NCBI GenBank assembly: GCA_021399435.1
Contig: JAJTUP010000002.1
Location: 806,001-870,000 of the forward strand
Direction: 5' to 3'
Length of the DNA: 64,000 bases
From: Diaporthe sp. PMI_573
Taxonomy: Eukaryota; Ascomycota; Sordariomycetes; Diaporthales; Diaporthaceae
Made by a program: the position numbers and the translations under genes. Positions 10,643 to 21,419 of this stretch are shown here, in pieces. The notes below the pieces were generated by a model. It made no database searches. It was not told the origin of the DNA and saw only the letters and a program-made list of their open reading frames with translations. Positions within the stretch are counted from its first letter, which is position 1. Each line of letters starts with the position of its first letter.

Positions 10643-13600
10643 GCTGAGATGTTTGAGTGTCTTGTTGAAGATGCAGAAAGAGTATGGGAGGTATGAAGAG
10701 GCAAGGAAACGGTGTAAACAAAAACACGAGGTTCACTTGATATTATATGCCTCGAATGACTCCTCACGCGAGCACGGCTAGGCACCAAGCCTTAGGTTGC
10801 CGAGTGCCCAGATGGTCAGGAGGGCCAAGAAGGGGGCGGGCTGAACGGCTCACCCCTCTGACTGCCTTGACTCGCCTGATCCGGGGAAGACAGCACACGT
10901 GACGGGTCTGGGTGATTTCTCTTGGACCCCACGATGCCTGGAGCGGGGACAAGAAGTGAAATAGAAGATAAATCGAACGAGTAAGAAACATTCTCATGCG
11001 TAACTGGCGGACGCATCTGCTTTATTACGACGTTCAACCCGCTTTTCAGGCCGCCGAGACTGCCCTGCCTGCCACCTTAGCCACCGGCGCCGCAGACCGG
11101 GTCCACGCATGCATATGCTAAGACTATTAGCAACACCAAAGGGCTGAAGGTGGGAGAGTCTCGTGTCTGATTTGAGCCGAGCCCTGCGGACCCTGCGCGA
11201 TAATGGCCTTGGTCGGTCGCAAAAGTGTCTTGTTGGGAAAATTTGCAAAACAACTGCGCAAACCATGCCCCGACGGTGCAAGGAATGGCCGGTGGGAGCT
11301 CCAATCAGGATAAATGCCGGCCCAAGATGGTGGGTGGGATGGTACGTGAGATGTAGCTGATGTGGAGGGGGTTTCTGCATCGTTGGGCAGCCTGGCAGGT
11401 TAGTTGCCACCCGTGAAAAAAATGGGGACGCCGCAACGCGGAATGATCTCATATCGGGGGACCAGCGCCGAACTGCGATGCTGCCAGACGGTACATACCT
11501 CCCTCCAGATCTCTCTCGTCTTGGTGATGTCGACAGTCTGGCAGGCAATAATAAATGCGCTACCCTCACAAGAAGACCGGCGTTGGACGCGCCGGTAAGG
11601 CGACTGTCCCGGACGGTGCCACGTTGGCTGTCCCTCGTCATCGGCCACTATCGCAGGTATGCGCGATTGAAGTGTAATTCTGTGACCTGGGGTGGCCTGC
11701 CTGAGAGTTGCCCGCTCTGCAGTAGCTTGGTGATCATGTCGCTTGCCCTGCCGGCCCGCAACCATCTCTGTCGCAGCGTAGGGCAGCGGCAACTGTTTCC
11801 GGACAATTGCGGTGCTGCGTCATGCATAACGCCAAAAGTGGCAGTGAGGCTAATCACGAGCACCCCGGATTCTCGAGTCGCGCAAGGTTCAACGTTGTCG
11901 CCGGCTTCCCCAGACTTGGGTCTAGATCTCGGCTGCCACAAACCTGTCAATCCCACCAGAGCTAAGACGTTCGCCGCGCGTGGATCGGATGAGACAATAT
12001 TCGATATCTGAGCTGCTCAGCCTGCAATTGCAGGCTGACTCGCGTGGTCCGCCCGTGTTTCCCAGGCCTCCAAAAAAAGACCACGAGCCTGGGGCCGCGA
12101 ATTCTCGGCCCGCCCCTCGGCGATCTGATGTATCGTCCTTGGTGCCTGGACCCGGTTGGCGGCGGGTGGGGTGATCAACAAGCTGCCCTGTCTTGGCCGT
12201 CCGGCAGACTACCACCACAGTACAATGTGGATTAAGTGCTGAATGAGATCCAATGTGGACTACGCTGCAAGTCATCCAAGGTGGTACAGTAACCAAACTC
12301 TTAGACCTGCAGGACTGACGGTCTCAGGGCCACAATGACGCCCACCTGGCAGAACGAGGCTGCCATCACCTGCTGTGCTTCCGGCCACTGTTGTTCGAAG
12401 CGTGGCACCAATCGGCCATTAGCATCTGTCAGCACGGCTTGCGGTTTGCCGGCGAGTAATGGATTCGCTGGACCAGGCCGCCACCGATGGTGGCCGATGA
12501 TGGCCGCTCCATCTCGAAGGTGGTATTGGTGCGGCTCGGGGGGTCTCTGAACAGGACGCAGATCGCCATGGTCGTGGGGTGCTAGTATATTAGACTGATT
12601 ACTCGGCCTTGCTGGAGGGGGCTCGAATGGCCGGGGACGATGCCGCCCTCTGAACAACAGTCTGCCTAGAGGTGCAGATAGATGCGGTGCATTGGGAGAC
12701 ATTGACACATGAGCTGATCTCGTAAGGCATCCAGACCATCGTCCTGCTGGCTTTCTGACCGGGCGAGTGCTGCAGACTGCAGGTCGGCGGGGGTGGCAGG
12801 GCGGATGTTGCCTGGGAGCGGCATGACCAAAGCGGCTCATGGGTGGGAAAGTGCCGAGTATTTCCGCCTTTCGTGGTAGGTATGGTCGACTGAAGGGTGG
12901 ATGACTGAACCGTTTGGACCAGACTGCTCATCGAGGCAGGAGCTATTGGCGTTCCTGCCAACCGGATCGCATGGCTTCAACGGCGGGCATCCAGAGTCTG
13001 GGCGAAGCTGACGTCTCCGTGGTTGTCTTCGACTGCACTACTGCAAGCATGCCGTGATTACGGCTTACAAGAGGCTGGAGATCATCCTCGTTCTCACCCT
13101 CATCGTCATCGGGGGACGTGGGACTCTTTGTCTCTTTGCTGTTGAGCCCGGGGCAAGTCGGACACATACCATGTGGAGTCGTACACCATTGCTGCCCAAT
13201 AAACGGCACAAATAGTACATACAACACACGTGAGTATCGTGCCATGGGGAAGTGGGCCTGGAATCAGCAGGCAGTGTCTGGGCAATCCAGTTCCCCCTAC
13301 CCATACTCGACGGCTTTGGCTTCAATATCCCCGAGCAGTGAGGCGATTGGCGTCCGATGCCGGGCGACCACCCCACGAGGAGTAATATCCAGATCAAGGC
13401 CTACTGCGGCAAGGTGTCTCTCGATTGGCATCTGAGCCCCTTGTTGATTCACTTTAGCGATGGCACACATTGTTTAGTGGCACGCAGATTCGGCTTGTCC
13501 TCGGCGTCAAACCATCTCTCCTCGCAATCGTCATCAGGTTGCTCAGAAGCGAACACCACGTGCTCTGTGAGACAGACATATGACAACAACGTTGACCTCA

Positions 13601-13965
13601 TGCGTGGATAACCAAAAGGCATCAAGTCAATTCCATCAGGCTGATAACGCCGTGCAGTAGCTTGAGTTACTCGTACATCGGTCCTGATCCATCTGACTGC
13701 TTGCAGAAGTGGCCTCCGAGCCACTCCTTTCGTCATAGCATGCCTCTTCTTCCAGCACTGCTCATTATTCGGGGTATCATAGTACTAATCCAATATCCAA
13801 TATCCTGTGCTGCCCAAAACAAAGGTGCGGGCACGTCGAGGTACCCAGTCAGGGACATCAAGCTGCCCTCCGGTACAATGCGTCACTGGCAAACGTGATG
13901 CCTGCCCATACTGGACCGACCACGCAGGAGTGGTGGAAAGCCGATCCAAATTTACATCCTGTTCT
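10643..13965. other. Gene-free stretch of 3.3 kb
   Basis: Many short overlapping frames on both strands, none with a family motif or a credible exon chain. GC content is mixed and I see no repeat, transposon end or AT-rich RIP-like island. It could hold non-coding RNA or long regulatory DNA for the RS-rich protein gene. Confidence 0.4.
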
Positions 13966-14938
13966 TCAGGTCGAGATGAAGCCGTCAGAGTCCTGCCTCT
14001 GCTCTGCAAGTGTCTGCGGGAAGGCCGCAATACCAGCAAGTATGCCACCAACCATGAAGATCAGAGAGATGATGACCCAGAGGACGCCCCAGCACTGAGA
14101 AGACCCTCCATAGCGGTCGGCAAATTGTGATGCATCGGAACTATTGACCTTTCGACGGATCAGGTCGTCGTTTATATCCCAAGCGCTATACATCGACGAC
14201 ATGACACCTATGAAGAGCTGTGTGGGTAGACAAGTCAGCAACTGACGCCACCCAGGGCCAACTAGATTGCTTGATATTTGGCAGACCAGCCGGGAGAAGG
14301 ATACTTACAATAACATATCTCAGGGCCTCGGCGTCGGCAATAAACCAGCAGCCGACCAACAGGCCAATGGCCGCCAGGACAGTGCCGAGTGTGAGCCAGT
14401 CCCTCCGTCCCCACCAGATAATGAGGAGAAACGCAGCCCCGACCACGAAGCTGGCAACCTTGGAAGCAACAATGTTGAACCCGCAGAAGGTGAGCAGCGC
14501 CCCGATCAGCGAGCTGCCGAGGTATCCCGCAGGAAGCGTGATGGCTTGCATGCCGCCTCGAAAAGTAGTCTTGCCTCCCTCTTTTGGGTCAAGGCTGATG
14601 GCCTCGACCTTACCACCCGTGAGCTTAGCCGCGAAAGCATGCCCGAATTCGTGGAAGGCGATGACGAGCATCTTGAAGGGCCAGAGCACGTAGGGGATGT
14701 TCCACAGGATGGCAATGCCCACGATGTAGGCGGCGATGACGCCCAGCGTGATCTTTTGCGCGTCCGCCGTGACCGACAGCGAGGCGCGGCGGAGGAGGAA
14801 GCCATGGGCTGCCGTGCGAAGGGCGTCGGGCCCGGCCTCGGACAGGGCTCGCTTCGCGGCGAGGAGCATCGCTGCGTTGGGGGTTCGCGGGATGTCGAGG
14901 CTCCGCAGAGCGTTGGGGCTAATTACTGTCGGTGCCAT
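13966..14938 (-). CDS. M50B-like membrane metalloprotease
   Basis: Two exons, 14938-14309 and 14217-13966, joined across a 91-nt GTAAGT...ACAG intron in phase 0; 293 residues. HEFGH at residues 96-100 is the zinc-binding HExxH of the peptidase M50B-like family, placed at the end of a membrane helix (PYVLWPFKMLVIAFHEFGHAFAAKLTGG). About six hydrophobic segments follow, including AGYLGSSLIGALLTFCGFNIVA, VASFVVGAAFLLIIWWG, WLTLGTVLAAIGLLVGCWFIA and, in exon 2, WGVLWVIISLIFMVGGILAGIAAF. The second exon also carries a D-rich loop (YSAWDINDDLIRR) conserved in this fungal family and probably supplying a zinc ligand. The protein likely resides in an internal membrane; substrates are unknown. Reading through the intron would give a spurious tail, so the spliced form is preferred. 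Confidence 0.88.
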
Positions 14939-16903
14939 GGTGGCTTCGGCCTGTCTGTTGGCAGATGCCCTTCAAACTTTAATCCTAACCCTCCCGTTGC
15001 TTTTCCCGATAACTATCCGCTTCTGTTGGTTTCCCGGTACTACTGTTATCCACGTCTACGGTGTTGGTGGTCACGGGTGGGACCGCCTCTTTGTTATAGA
15101 GGTCGCAGAGGATTCGCTGGTGTCGTTATTCGTTGGAAGCGAGTGTGGAGACTGTAGGCACAGGTCGATATATCGCGGGCGAGACTGGATGGAAGATGGG
15201 TATCGTGAAGTTCGTAGACCGGAACCAGAGGCACAGAATAACGAGAGACCATTCACAATAATAAGCAGAGGCGGTGGCAGTGGCAGTGGTTTTGCTTTGC
15301 AAGCTTGACGCGCGTTGTTGAAAGACTTGGCCGTTGCCGTTGAGGATTGGCCCAGTAACCGTCCGGATTCTTGGGGGAGTGGCACCGGGCTCCACTTGAA
15401 ACGTCAGACCACCTGGGCACCCAAGTTCGGCCAGCCCAGCCATTCCTGCCCTCTCCTGCGGGCCCCAGCAGAAGCCCCAAGGAGCAGCCGCGTAGCCGTG
15501 CTGTCCCCCCACCAAACTGGCGCGGCCCTGTGGCTGCGTGCAGGGTCTTTCGTTGACATGTCTCCAGGGGGCTGTGGCCCTCCCCTGCACTATTTTTGGC
15601 AACCTTTACAGCCCAAGCCCGACCTCAGCCTTCAAGCCAAATGTGCCGGAGGTCCGATCATCCATGCAATTTTCATCGTTTCTCCCCTTCTTCCTTGGCG
15701 TAAATGATATGGTCGATGCATAACAAGGAATGATGATCCAAAGACAAAGATCGTTTCCACAGCTGCAGGTCGCCGGCAATCACACAAAGTTCGATCAGGG
15801 GCCTGTGCTTTTTCATGGACGTATCGCAACGTTGGAATCTTCCATCACGGCAGTTTTGCGCCACGGACGCTTGCCTGGTGACAGCGGGATGTGGGTTGGA
15901 ATCTGGGGAAATGAAATGGTGGGCCCACGACCTGACTGCCTGACCACACCCCAGCTGCGCCGCAGTTGGCGCAATCGTGACACCACAACAAGTTGGATAC
16001 CACATGTGCACATCTGACTTGAAAGCTCGATCAAGTCGTCCTCCTGACAAGCCTGATGCACGTACGTATCTCCTCAGTCAACGAGCGGAAGGGGACAAAG
16101 GGCAAGGCCTATAACATTTGAAGCCTATTATTGCCCCAAAACGTTAACCAAAGGAGGATATTCCAACACCGAGTGCGAAGCCATGGTGCTTACATATCGT
16201 AACAACATTAACGTCTCAGACCAAAAGTTGTATATCCTTGCCTTTTCATACAAACATATAGAATTTAGTTCCTTTGCTTATTCTCAGAGAAAGTCCACCA
16301 CCATCTTAGAAATTAAGCTTAACACATCGGCCCACAGCCAACAACTGTAATGCGCAGGGAGACGGAAGCAACCACGAAAAGCGCCTTGGGGGGGGGGGAG
16401 ACTCGCCGACTGCCATGCGTCAGCTACTCTCGCAGGCAAGAACATATAGTGAAGAGGAAAGCCATTTGAACAAGCGCCTGTGAGGAAGGTGAGAAGGCCG
16501 GTGCCCGAGCCTGCCTGTGACGGCCAGCTGCATCCTACCCAGGCGGCTGAGTCTTCAAGGGGGGCCTGCTGAGGGCGGCCCAGCAGAGCGGTCTAGAGAA
16601 TCGGAGCCATCAACAATGCTCATAATCCGGCCAAGTCGTGACGAAAACTCGGGTACAAACTGGGCTTAAATTTGTGGCAGCTAGGAAAAGCTCTTGCCCG
16701 GCCTGGTTCGAAATGGTTGTCCAGCACAATCTGTCCACCCTTGGTATTCGACACGGTGATGGCCAGCGGCAGAATACTACCGACTGTAAGGCGGCAGTAG
16801 AAAAGTGAGGCACTTCTAGGGGCGGGCTGGGCTTAGCCTTCCCTTAGTGTCTCTGCGAGAGACTAAGTCCAACTACTTGTTCAGCAAAAGTATGATCTAC
16901 GAC
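14939..16903. other. Gene-free stretch upstream of the M50B gene
   Basis: About 2 kb with no supported gene. It holds the M50B promoter and an 11-base G-run at about 16388-16398. Open frames antisense to the protease or within 15.0-16.1 kb show no family resemblance. Confidence 0.45.
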
Positions 16904-16986
16904 GACCCGGCTGGTCTAATGGTAAGATTCTGTGGGCGAGTGCGGAAAACGCAGCAGAGATCTAGGTTCAAATCCTAGGCTGGGTC
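16904..16986 (+). tRNA. tRNA-like gene, atypical anticodon arm
   Basis: An 83-nt tRNA-like fold. The acceptor pairs ACCCGGC with GCTGGGT (flanking G and C extend it to 8 bp). T8, A14, G18G19 and A21 are in place. The D stem is GTCT/AGAT, and the T arm is CTAGG-TTCAAAT-CCTAG. The Pol III A box (TGGTCTAATGG) and B box (GGTTCAAATCC) match consensus, and a T5 tract at 17001-17005 can terminate. The anticodon stem CTGTG/CGCAG pairs but encloses 15 nt with no T at position 33, so neither anticodon nor intron can be read. The body resembles fungal tRNA-Pro genes. It may be a decayed tRNA, a tRNA with an unusual intron, or a tRNA-derived Pol III RNA. Confidence 0.55.
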
Positions 16987-17000
16987 ATCTATTATTGTTC

Positions 17001-17005
17001 TTTTT
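17001..17005 (+). terminator. Pol III T-tract
   Basis: Five consecutive T residues 15 nt past the tRNA-like acceptor stem, the usual Pol III stop signal. Confidence 0.5.
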
Positions 17006-17648
17006 ACGATAGCTCCAAACACCCTGAGCCGGAGTTTCTTCGTTGCTCAACACAAGAGCCACAAGCAGGGATTTGAAGTGGGAAAGCCACTCGCCGAGAT
17101 CTCACCGCTCGTGAATAACTAGAGCTGAGCTAGCTTTCTGGAGACAGAAAAAAGGAGTTCAAGTTGTTCTTGGACACTTGATACTAGAGCTAATATGTCT
17201 GACTATGTACACATTAGAGTTTTCCTCCCTTACTTTTCTGGTCTTTCCACCGCCACGCACACTTAACCACATATGAAGAGAGAGGATAGCCCTATGACAG
17301 GTAGTGAAGGGGTGTGGGTAGGATGGCTAGGATGGTCATAGCCGAGGAGACCTATACTCTATCAAAGCTGCCACGATCGCGTTACCCAACGCTACGATGT
17401 ATGGCTTCTAATTGCCCATATGTACATACACATTGAATTCCCATCTTCCCTTCCACAATCCCACTGCTCAACTCGCAGAACTACACAGAAGGAAAAGGTA
17501 TGCAAGAAAATGAGGTACAAATGTGAAATACAGTATGAAAATACAGTGTCTCCTGTCCTCATAGGATACTCATTGTCGTTCCGGCTTAGTAGGGGAACTT
17601 GAAGAATACAAATAGTCCAAATGTGAATTACACACACGGAATTATCCT
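17006..17648. other. Intergenic, 3' flank of the HET gene
   Basis: About 640 bp, AT-rich, with no coding frame of note. Confidence 0.5.
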
Positions 17649-20231
17649 TCAGACCAGCCAGAAACTCTGGTCTTTTTTGAAAGCATCTCGATACAACCCC
17701 CCAAATCGATTCTCGATCATCCGGCCCACACCAACCCGCTCGAAACACGGCTCGTCAGCAAAGCAAGTCTCCACTTCGGCCACAAACAGTACCGCATATA
17801 TATCTACCCTTTTGTCTTCCAGACCACTTCCCACCGGAACCTTCCATGCGGCGCTTAGTCGGAACGCATATATAGGCCTCTGCCTCTCGTCACTTGCAGC
17901 GACACAAGGGCCCATGTCGGTATTTTCCACGCACAGTTCAACATCATCAAAGGATGCCCACCCATATGCTTTGCTCTTACCGCTTAGCGCGGTTACTTGG
18001 TGCCATGCTTCACTCACACTTAGACTGCCCTTGGCACCGCCCGCCATCAGACTTGCTTCATTCATGTCACCACCAACCAGGTGATTTGCAGTGAGCTTTG
18101 CGACGCGGTGTAGATCCTGCTGTCCACCAGGCCATACCTTTTCGAGACGAAAGTCTCTTCTCAGATGGCCGTTGATGTGTAGTGCTAGGAAGCGGTTCTC
18201 GATGCCAAAATCACTGCCCAGTTCAGTCGGGGTAATTGGTCGCACCTCGTCCGGGTCCAGGACGGGTGGAATGCTGGGCAGCTCGGCGACGACATGATAT
18301 ACTTCTTGCAAGGTGAACTGGGCCGTAGCAAACCTACGCCACTGCGTATGCCACCGCGCCGCTACAGCTTCAACCTGGCTGCCGACAGTGCCCTCACCCT
18401 CCGATATTCGACCCAGTGAAGCCCACGTCCAAGACGGAAACCCAGGAACCCTTACGAGGGGACAACTGCGGTCTGTAATTTCCCACTGCAGGCCTCGTGC
18501 CAAATCTTCTGACCACAGGCCACATAAGTACTGTGCAGGCCCTGGCTTATAGTACCGTTGCTGCGAGGCTTCATACGCAGCATCAAGCGCAGCCCCAAAC
18601 TCGGCCGCGACACCCGTCAGGGCAACAAGCCGGTCGTTCCCTAATTTGGTCAGGTTCAAGCCCGAGTAAGCTTCCACTACTCGGCGCCAGCTTTCGCTGA
18701 TGTCACTCTGTCCTGCTAAGCTGAGGTCGAGTGCGCTCTTATAGGACTTATCGGGCAGGCTTGGACGCTGCTTGCGAACCCCATCGTTAAGAAGGGCGGA
18801 CTGGGGCAGGTCTTCGGAGCAGACTAGAAAAACGCCCATGCTCGGCGAGAAGGCGGCGATGCGGGTGCTTAGCAGCCACTCCTGAAATACCCAGCCGCGG
18901 GAGAGGACCTCACTATTCGTAATAGTTTGGGTGTAGAGGGTATCCAGGCGTGGGTTGGATACAGGCTGGATTGCTATTGAAAGTCCGCTTGTGTGCTGTC
19001 CGGTGGTATCGTTGTATGGAAGATGTACTATGGAGGGTAGTATCTCTGGATCGATGGTTTTGTATAGACCTTCGCCTGAGCTTCCCACGATTGTAAGCCA
19101 CGAGTTTTGGTAGTAGCTTGCCATCTTCGCGGCTTCACACTTCCAGTCCTCAGCATCATCTTGAATAATGCATAACGAGTCGATCCAGAGATATTTAATC
19201 CCCAGCTCTATAGTCAGTTGCGCTGCTTCCTGGAATACCTTTGTCACGTCTCCAGGCGCAATAGGCGGGATCTCCGAGTCGTCGAAGCCGCCAACACGGA
19301 CTTCATAGTTACTTTTGAGTGTCCTTACTCTCTCTGTATCTGCGACCCAGCGATGGCTCAGAATTACATACTTGCCCACCTTACCCGCCATCTCACGCAG
19401 CCAGAACCGACACTGGCCGTCGTCACCCGGTACGATCTCAAGACATCGGCTTGGCAATGCTATATAGTCTAGGCGGCCATGCTCCAGCTCTAGCGGCGGT
19501 AGTTCGACCGACGAGTAAGGTGCTTGGCTGCCAGGCGAGTTCCCTCTATACCAATCACAGCGGATAACCTCACCGCCACCCGTGGTCGTGATGTATTCGA
19601 CATTGCGGTTGCGGCGCTGGGCAAGAGGTTTCCAGCATTCATGTGTATCGTGGCAGTGTTGGCGCCAGGTTTGGATAGCGGCAGAGAGCTCAGTGAGTGA
19701 CTGCGAGGTGTTTCGGAGGAGGGTGCCTCTGGGGAATAGGGAAGGTAACTCGGAGCCAGTGCTCAAGATGTCCAGGCCGGGGGCGAGAATAAACTCGGCT
19801 TCTCTGTTGCCGTCTGCGTGTTTCGACCCCATTACGGCGATGATAATTCTCGTGATGTCCTCGGACTGGTCTTCATCAACATCTTGGCCATCTCGGGGTT
19901 CCTCCGGAACAAAAAAGCTGATCCATCCGTCGCGCTCGCGTTGCATCCTTTCAGCCTTGTCGGCGAAAAATCGCGCAACACTCTTCGATTTCGATAATTT
20001 TAACAGTGCTTTATCAGTAAACGTGCTATTGCGACCTTGTTCATCGTGGACTAGCTGTAGGGTATTGACTAGCAAGCAGCAGAATGTGCACGCTGTAGCT
20101 GCAGCAGATGCCACCACATCAGCAACCTGCCATGGGCGCCACGGGTTGTAACGCGTAGAGGAGAGGAGGCACTGAGCGTCCAAGTTGCCGCAACGGTCGC
20201 AAAGAAAGGTATCGTTCTGAACTTGTTCCAT
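17649..20231 (-). CDS. HET-domain protein (heterokaryon incompatibility family)
   Basis: Single-exon protein of 860 residues with a HET domain, the module that triggers cell death on allorecognition in filamentous ascomycetes. The three conserved blocks are present in order: KYVILSHRW (about 287-295), YLWIDSLCIIQDDAEDW (about 347-363) and SRGWVFQEWLLSTRI (about 444-458). The N-terminus has a Cys-containing start (FLCDRCGNLDAQC) and a short hydrophobic stretch (AAATACTFCCLLVNTLQL). The C-terminal ~400 residues include the usual WS(E)DLARGLQWE and PSWTWASLGR marks of HET proteins (PGFPSWTWASLGRISEGEG). There is no NACHT, ankyrin or WD40 partner domain, so this is a stand-alone HET. Such genes are numerous and mostly not proven incompatibility loci; a self/non-self role is inference. 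Confidence 0.92.
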   Translation of the reverse strand: MEQVQNDTFLCDRCGNLDAQCLLSSTRYNPWRPWQVADVVASAAATACTFCCLLVNTLQLVHDEQGRNSTFTDKALLKLSKSKSVARFFADKAERMQRERDGWISFFVPEEPRDGQDVDEDQSEDITRIIIAVMGSKHADGNREAEFILAPGLDILSTGSELPSLFPRGTLLRNTSQSLTELSAAIQTWRQHCHDTHECWKPLAQRRNRNVEYITTTGGGEVIRCDWYRGNSPGSQAPYSSVELPPLELEHGRLDYIALPSRCLEIVPGDDGQCRFWLREMAGKVGKYVILSHRWVADTERVRTLKSNYEVRVGGFDDSEIPPIAPGDVTKVFQEAAQLTIELGIKYLWIDSLCIIQDDAEDWKCEAAKMASYYQNSWLTIVGSSGEGLYKTIDPEILPSIVHLPYNDTTGQHTSGLSIAIQPVSNPRLDTLYTQTITNSEVLSRGWVFQEWLLSTRIAAFSPSMGVFLVCSEDLPQSALLNDGVRKQRPSLPDKSYKSALDLSLAGQSDISESWRRVVEAYSGLNLTKLGNDRLVALTGVAAEFGAALDAAYEASQQRYYKPGPAQYLCGLWSEDLARGLQWEITDRSCPLVRVPGFPSWTWASLGRISEGEGTVGSQVEAVAARWHTQWRRFATAQFTLQEVYHVVAELPSIPPVLDPDEVRPITPTELGSDFGIENRFLALHINGHLRRDFRLEKVWPGGQQDLHRVAKLTANHLVGGDMNEASLMAGGAKGSLSVSEAWHQVTALSGKSKAYGWASFDDVELCVENTDMGPCVAASDERQRPIYAFRLSAAWKVPVGSGLEDKRVDIYAVLFVAEVETCFADEPCFERVGVGRMIENRFGGLYRDAFKKDQSFWLV

Positions 20232-21419
20232 GGTCTCAAGAGTCCTGCTAAACCAAGAAGAGACTCGTTATGCATTGAGAAAGAAGGGGGGGGGGAAGTG
20301 AGGATGCATCCTCAAGATGTAGCATTGGCATCTCAGCCCGCTTACCACAGAGCGCTTGGCCGCGTGAACAATGCATGCTGTTTCCATAATGTTTCAGCGG
20401 CCGTGAGGCACAACAGGGATGTTGGGGTGACATCGTGGAGAGGAATAGTGGATATCGCAACCCGCGCGGTTATATCCGGTGTATCATTGGGTGGCTGAAT
20501 AGTTAGAACCGACATCTCTAGGCACTTGCGTCGTGAGCAGTTTGGAGTTTGATTTCAGCGCCTTATTGCATGCGCGCATGAATCGATTGTCGTTCGAAAT
20601 TGATGAAATTCTCTTGTGATTTGTTTTTTTTGCTCAGCTTGGATAACCCAATCATTACATCCGAATGCGGAACGTCTGACCGAATTATAGACTTAAGTGC
20701 GGAGACAAGCAGATCAAGTCATGAACAGCTTTCCCAAGCATCCGTGAGGCTGGCCAAGATCTTGCTGGCGTGCTCAACTAACCCAATTCAATTCCATGTG
20801 GCCCGTCTATCAAGAAAAGTAAACGCCGTACTACATGAACAGAAGCGCGATACCCCCGATTGCCACAGTCTGACAGAATACTTGTACTATCCTACACCTT
20901 TTCAGTCTGCTCTGATTCAACTGTACCCTCAAATTCAAATCACCTGCTCCGTCTTCTTTCCTGGAAGATCGGTGACATTTCCCATTTCGGCCTTGCACAG
21001 GGACCCGAGCCGTCTAGGCCAATTTATAAATTTCTCACAAAAAAAGAAAGATTGAATCTTAGAGGGCCAGGCACAGCTTGCTGGCCCAACTTTTACACCA
21101 GGGATTAATACTTGACATTGAGATGGAATGCAGCTTTTCCCTCGGAATGCGGTGTTCAAACTGTGTTGTGCCTTTGTCGGTTTGCTCAATACCCTCCCAG
21201 TAAAAGGGACCGCATTTCCAGGGAAGCCCTTAGCGTGCCGAGCCCCTGGAACCGCGACGTTGCTACCCCTGAAAATAGGGTGACATCCCCACTTTGGACC
21301 CCTGGCAGATTCGACGGCGCATTGGGCATTCTCAACAAGCCGACTGAGCCTCATGCCCACCACCTTCACCAAAGTGCGGAGCTCTGAAAGCGGTGCAATA
21401 CTGCATGCTTCGACTCACA
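20232..21419. other. Intergenic, divergent promoters
   Basis: Between the HET (-) and DNA glycosylase (+) starts. A frame at 20600-21055 (+) of 151 codons has no recognisable motif and is probably chance. A purine run (AGAAAGAAGGGGGGGGGGAAG) lies at about 20278-20298. Confidence 0.45.

Noticed and set aside
14267..15157. 296-codon plus-strand frame opposite the M50B gene
   Set aside because: It lies antisense to the protease exon and its intron; the composition is that of a shadow frame.
20600..21055. 151-codon plus-strand frame
   Set aside because: No signal peptide, domain or conserved pattern; sits in a divergent promoter region.
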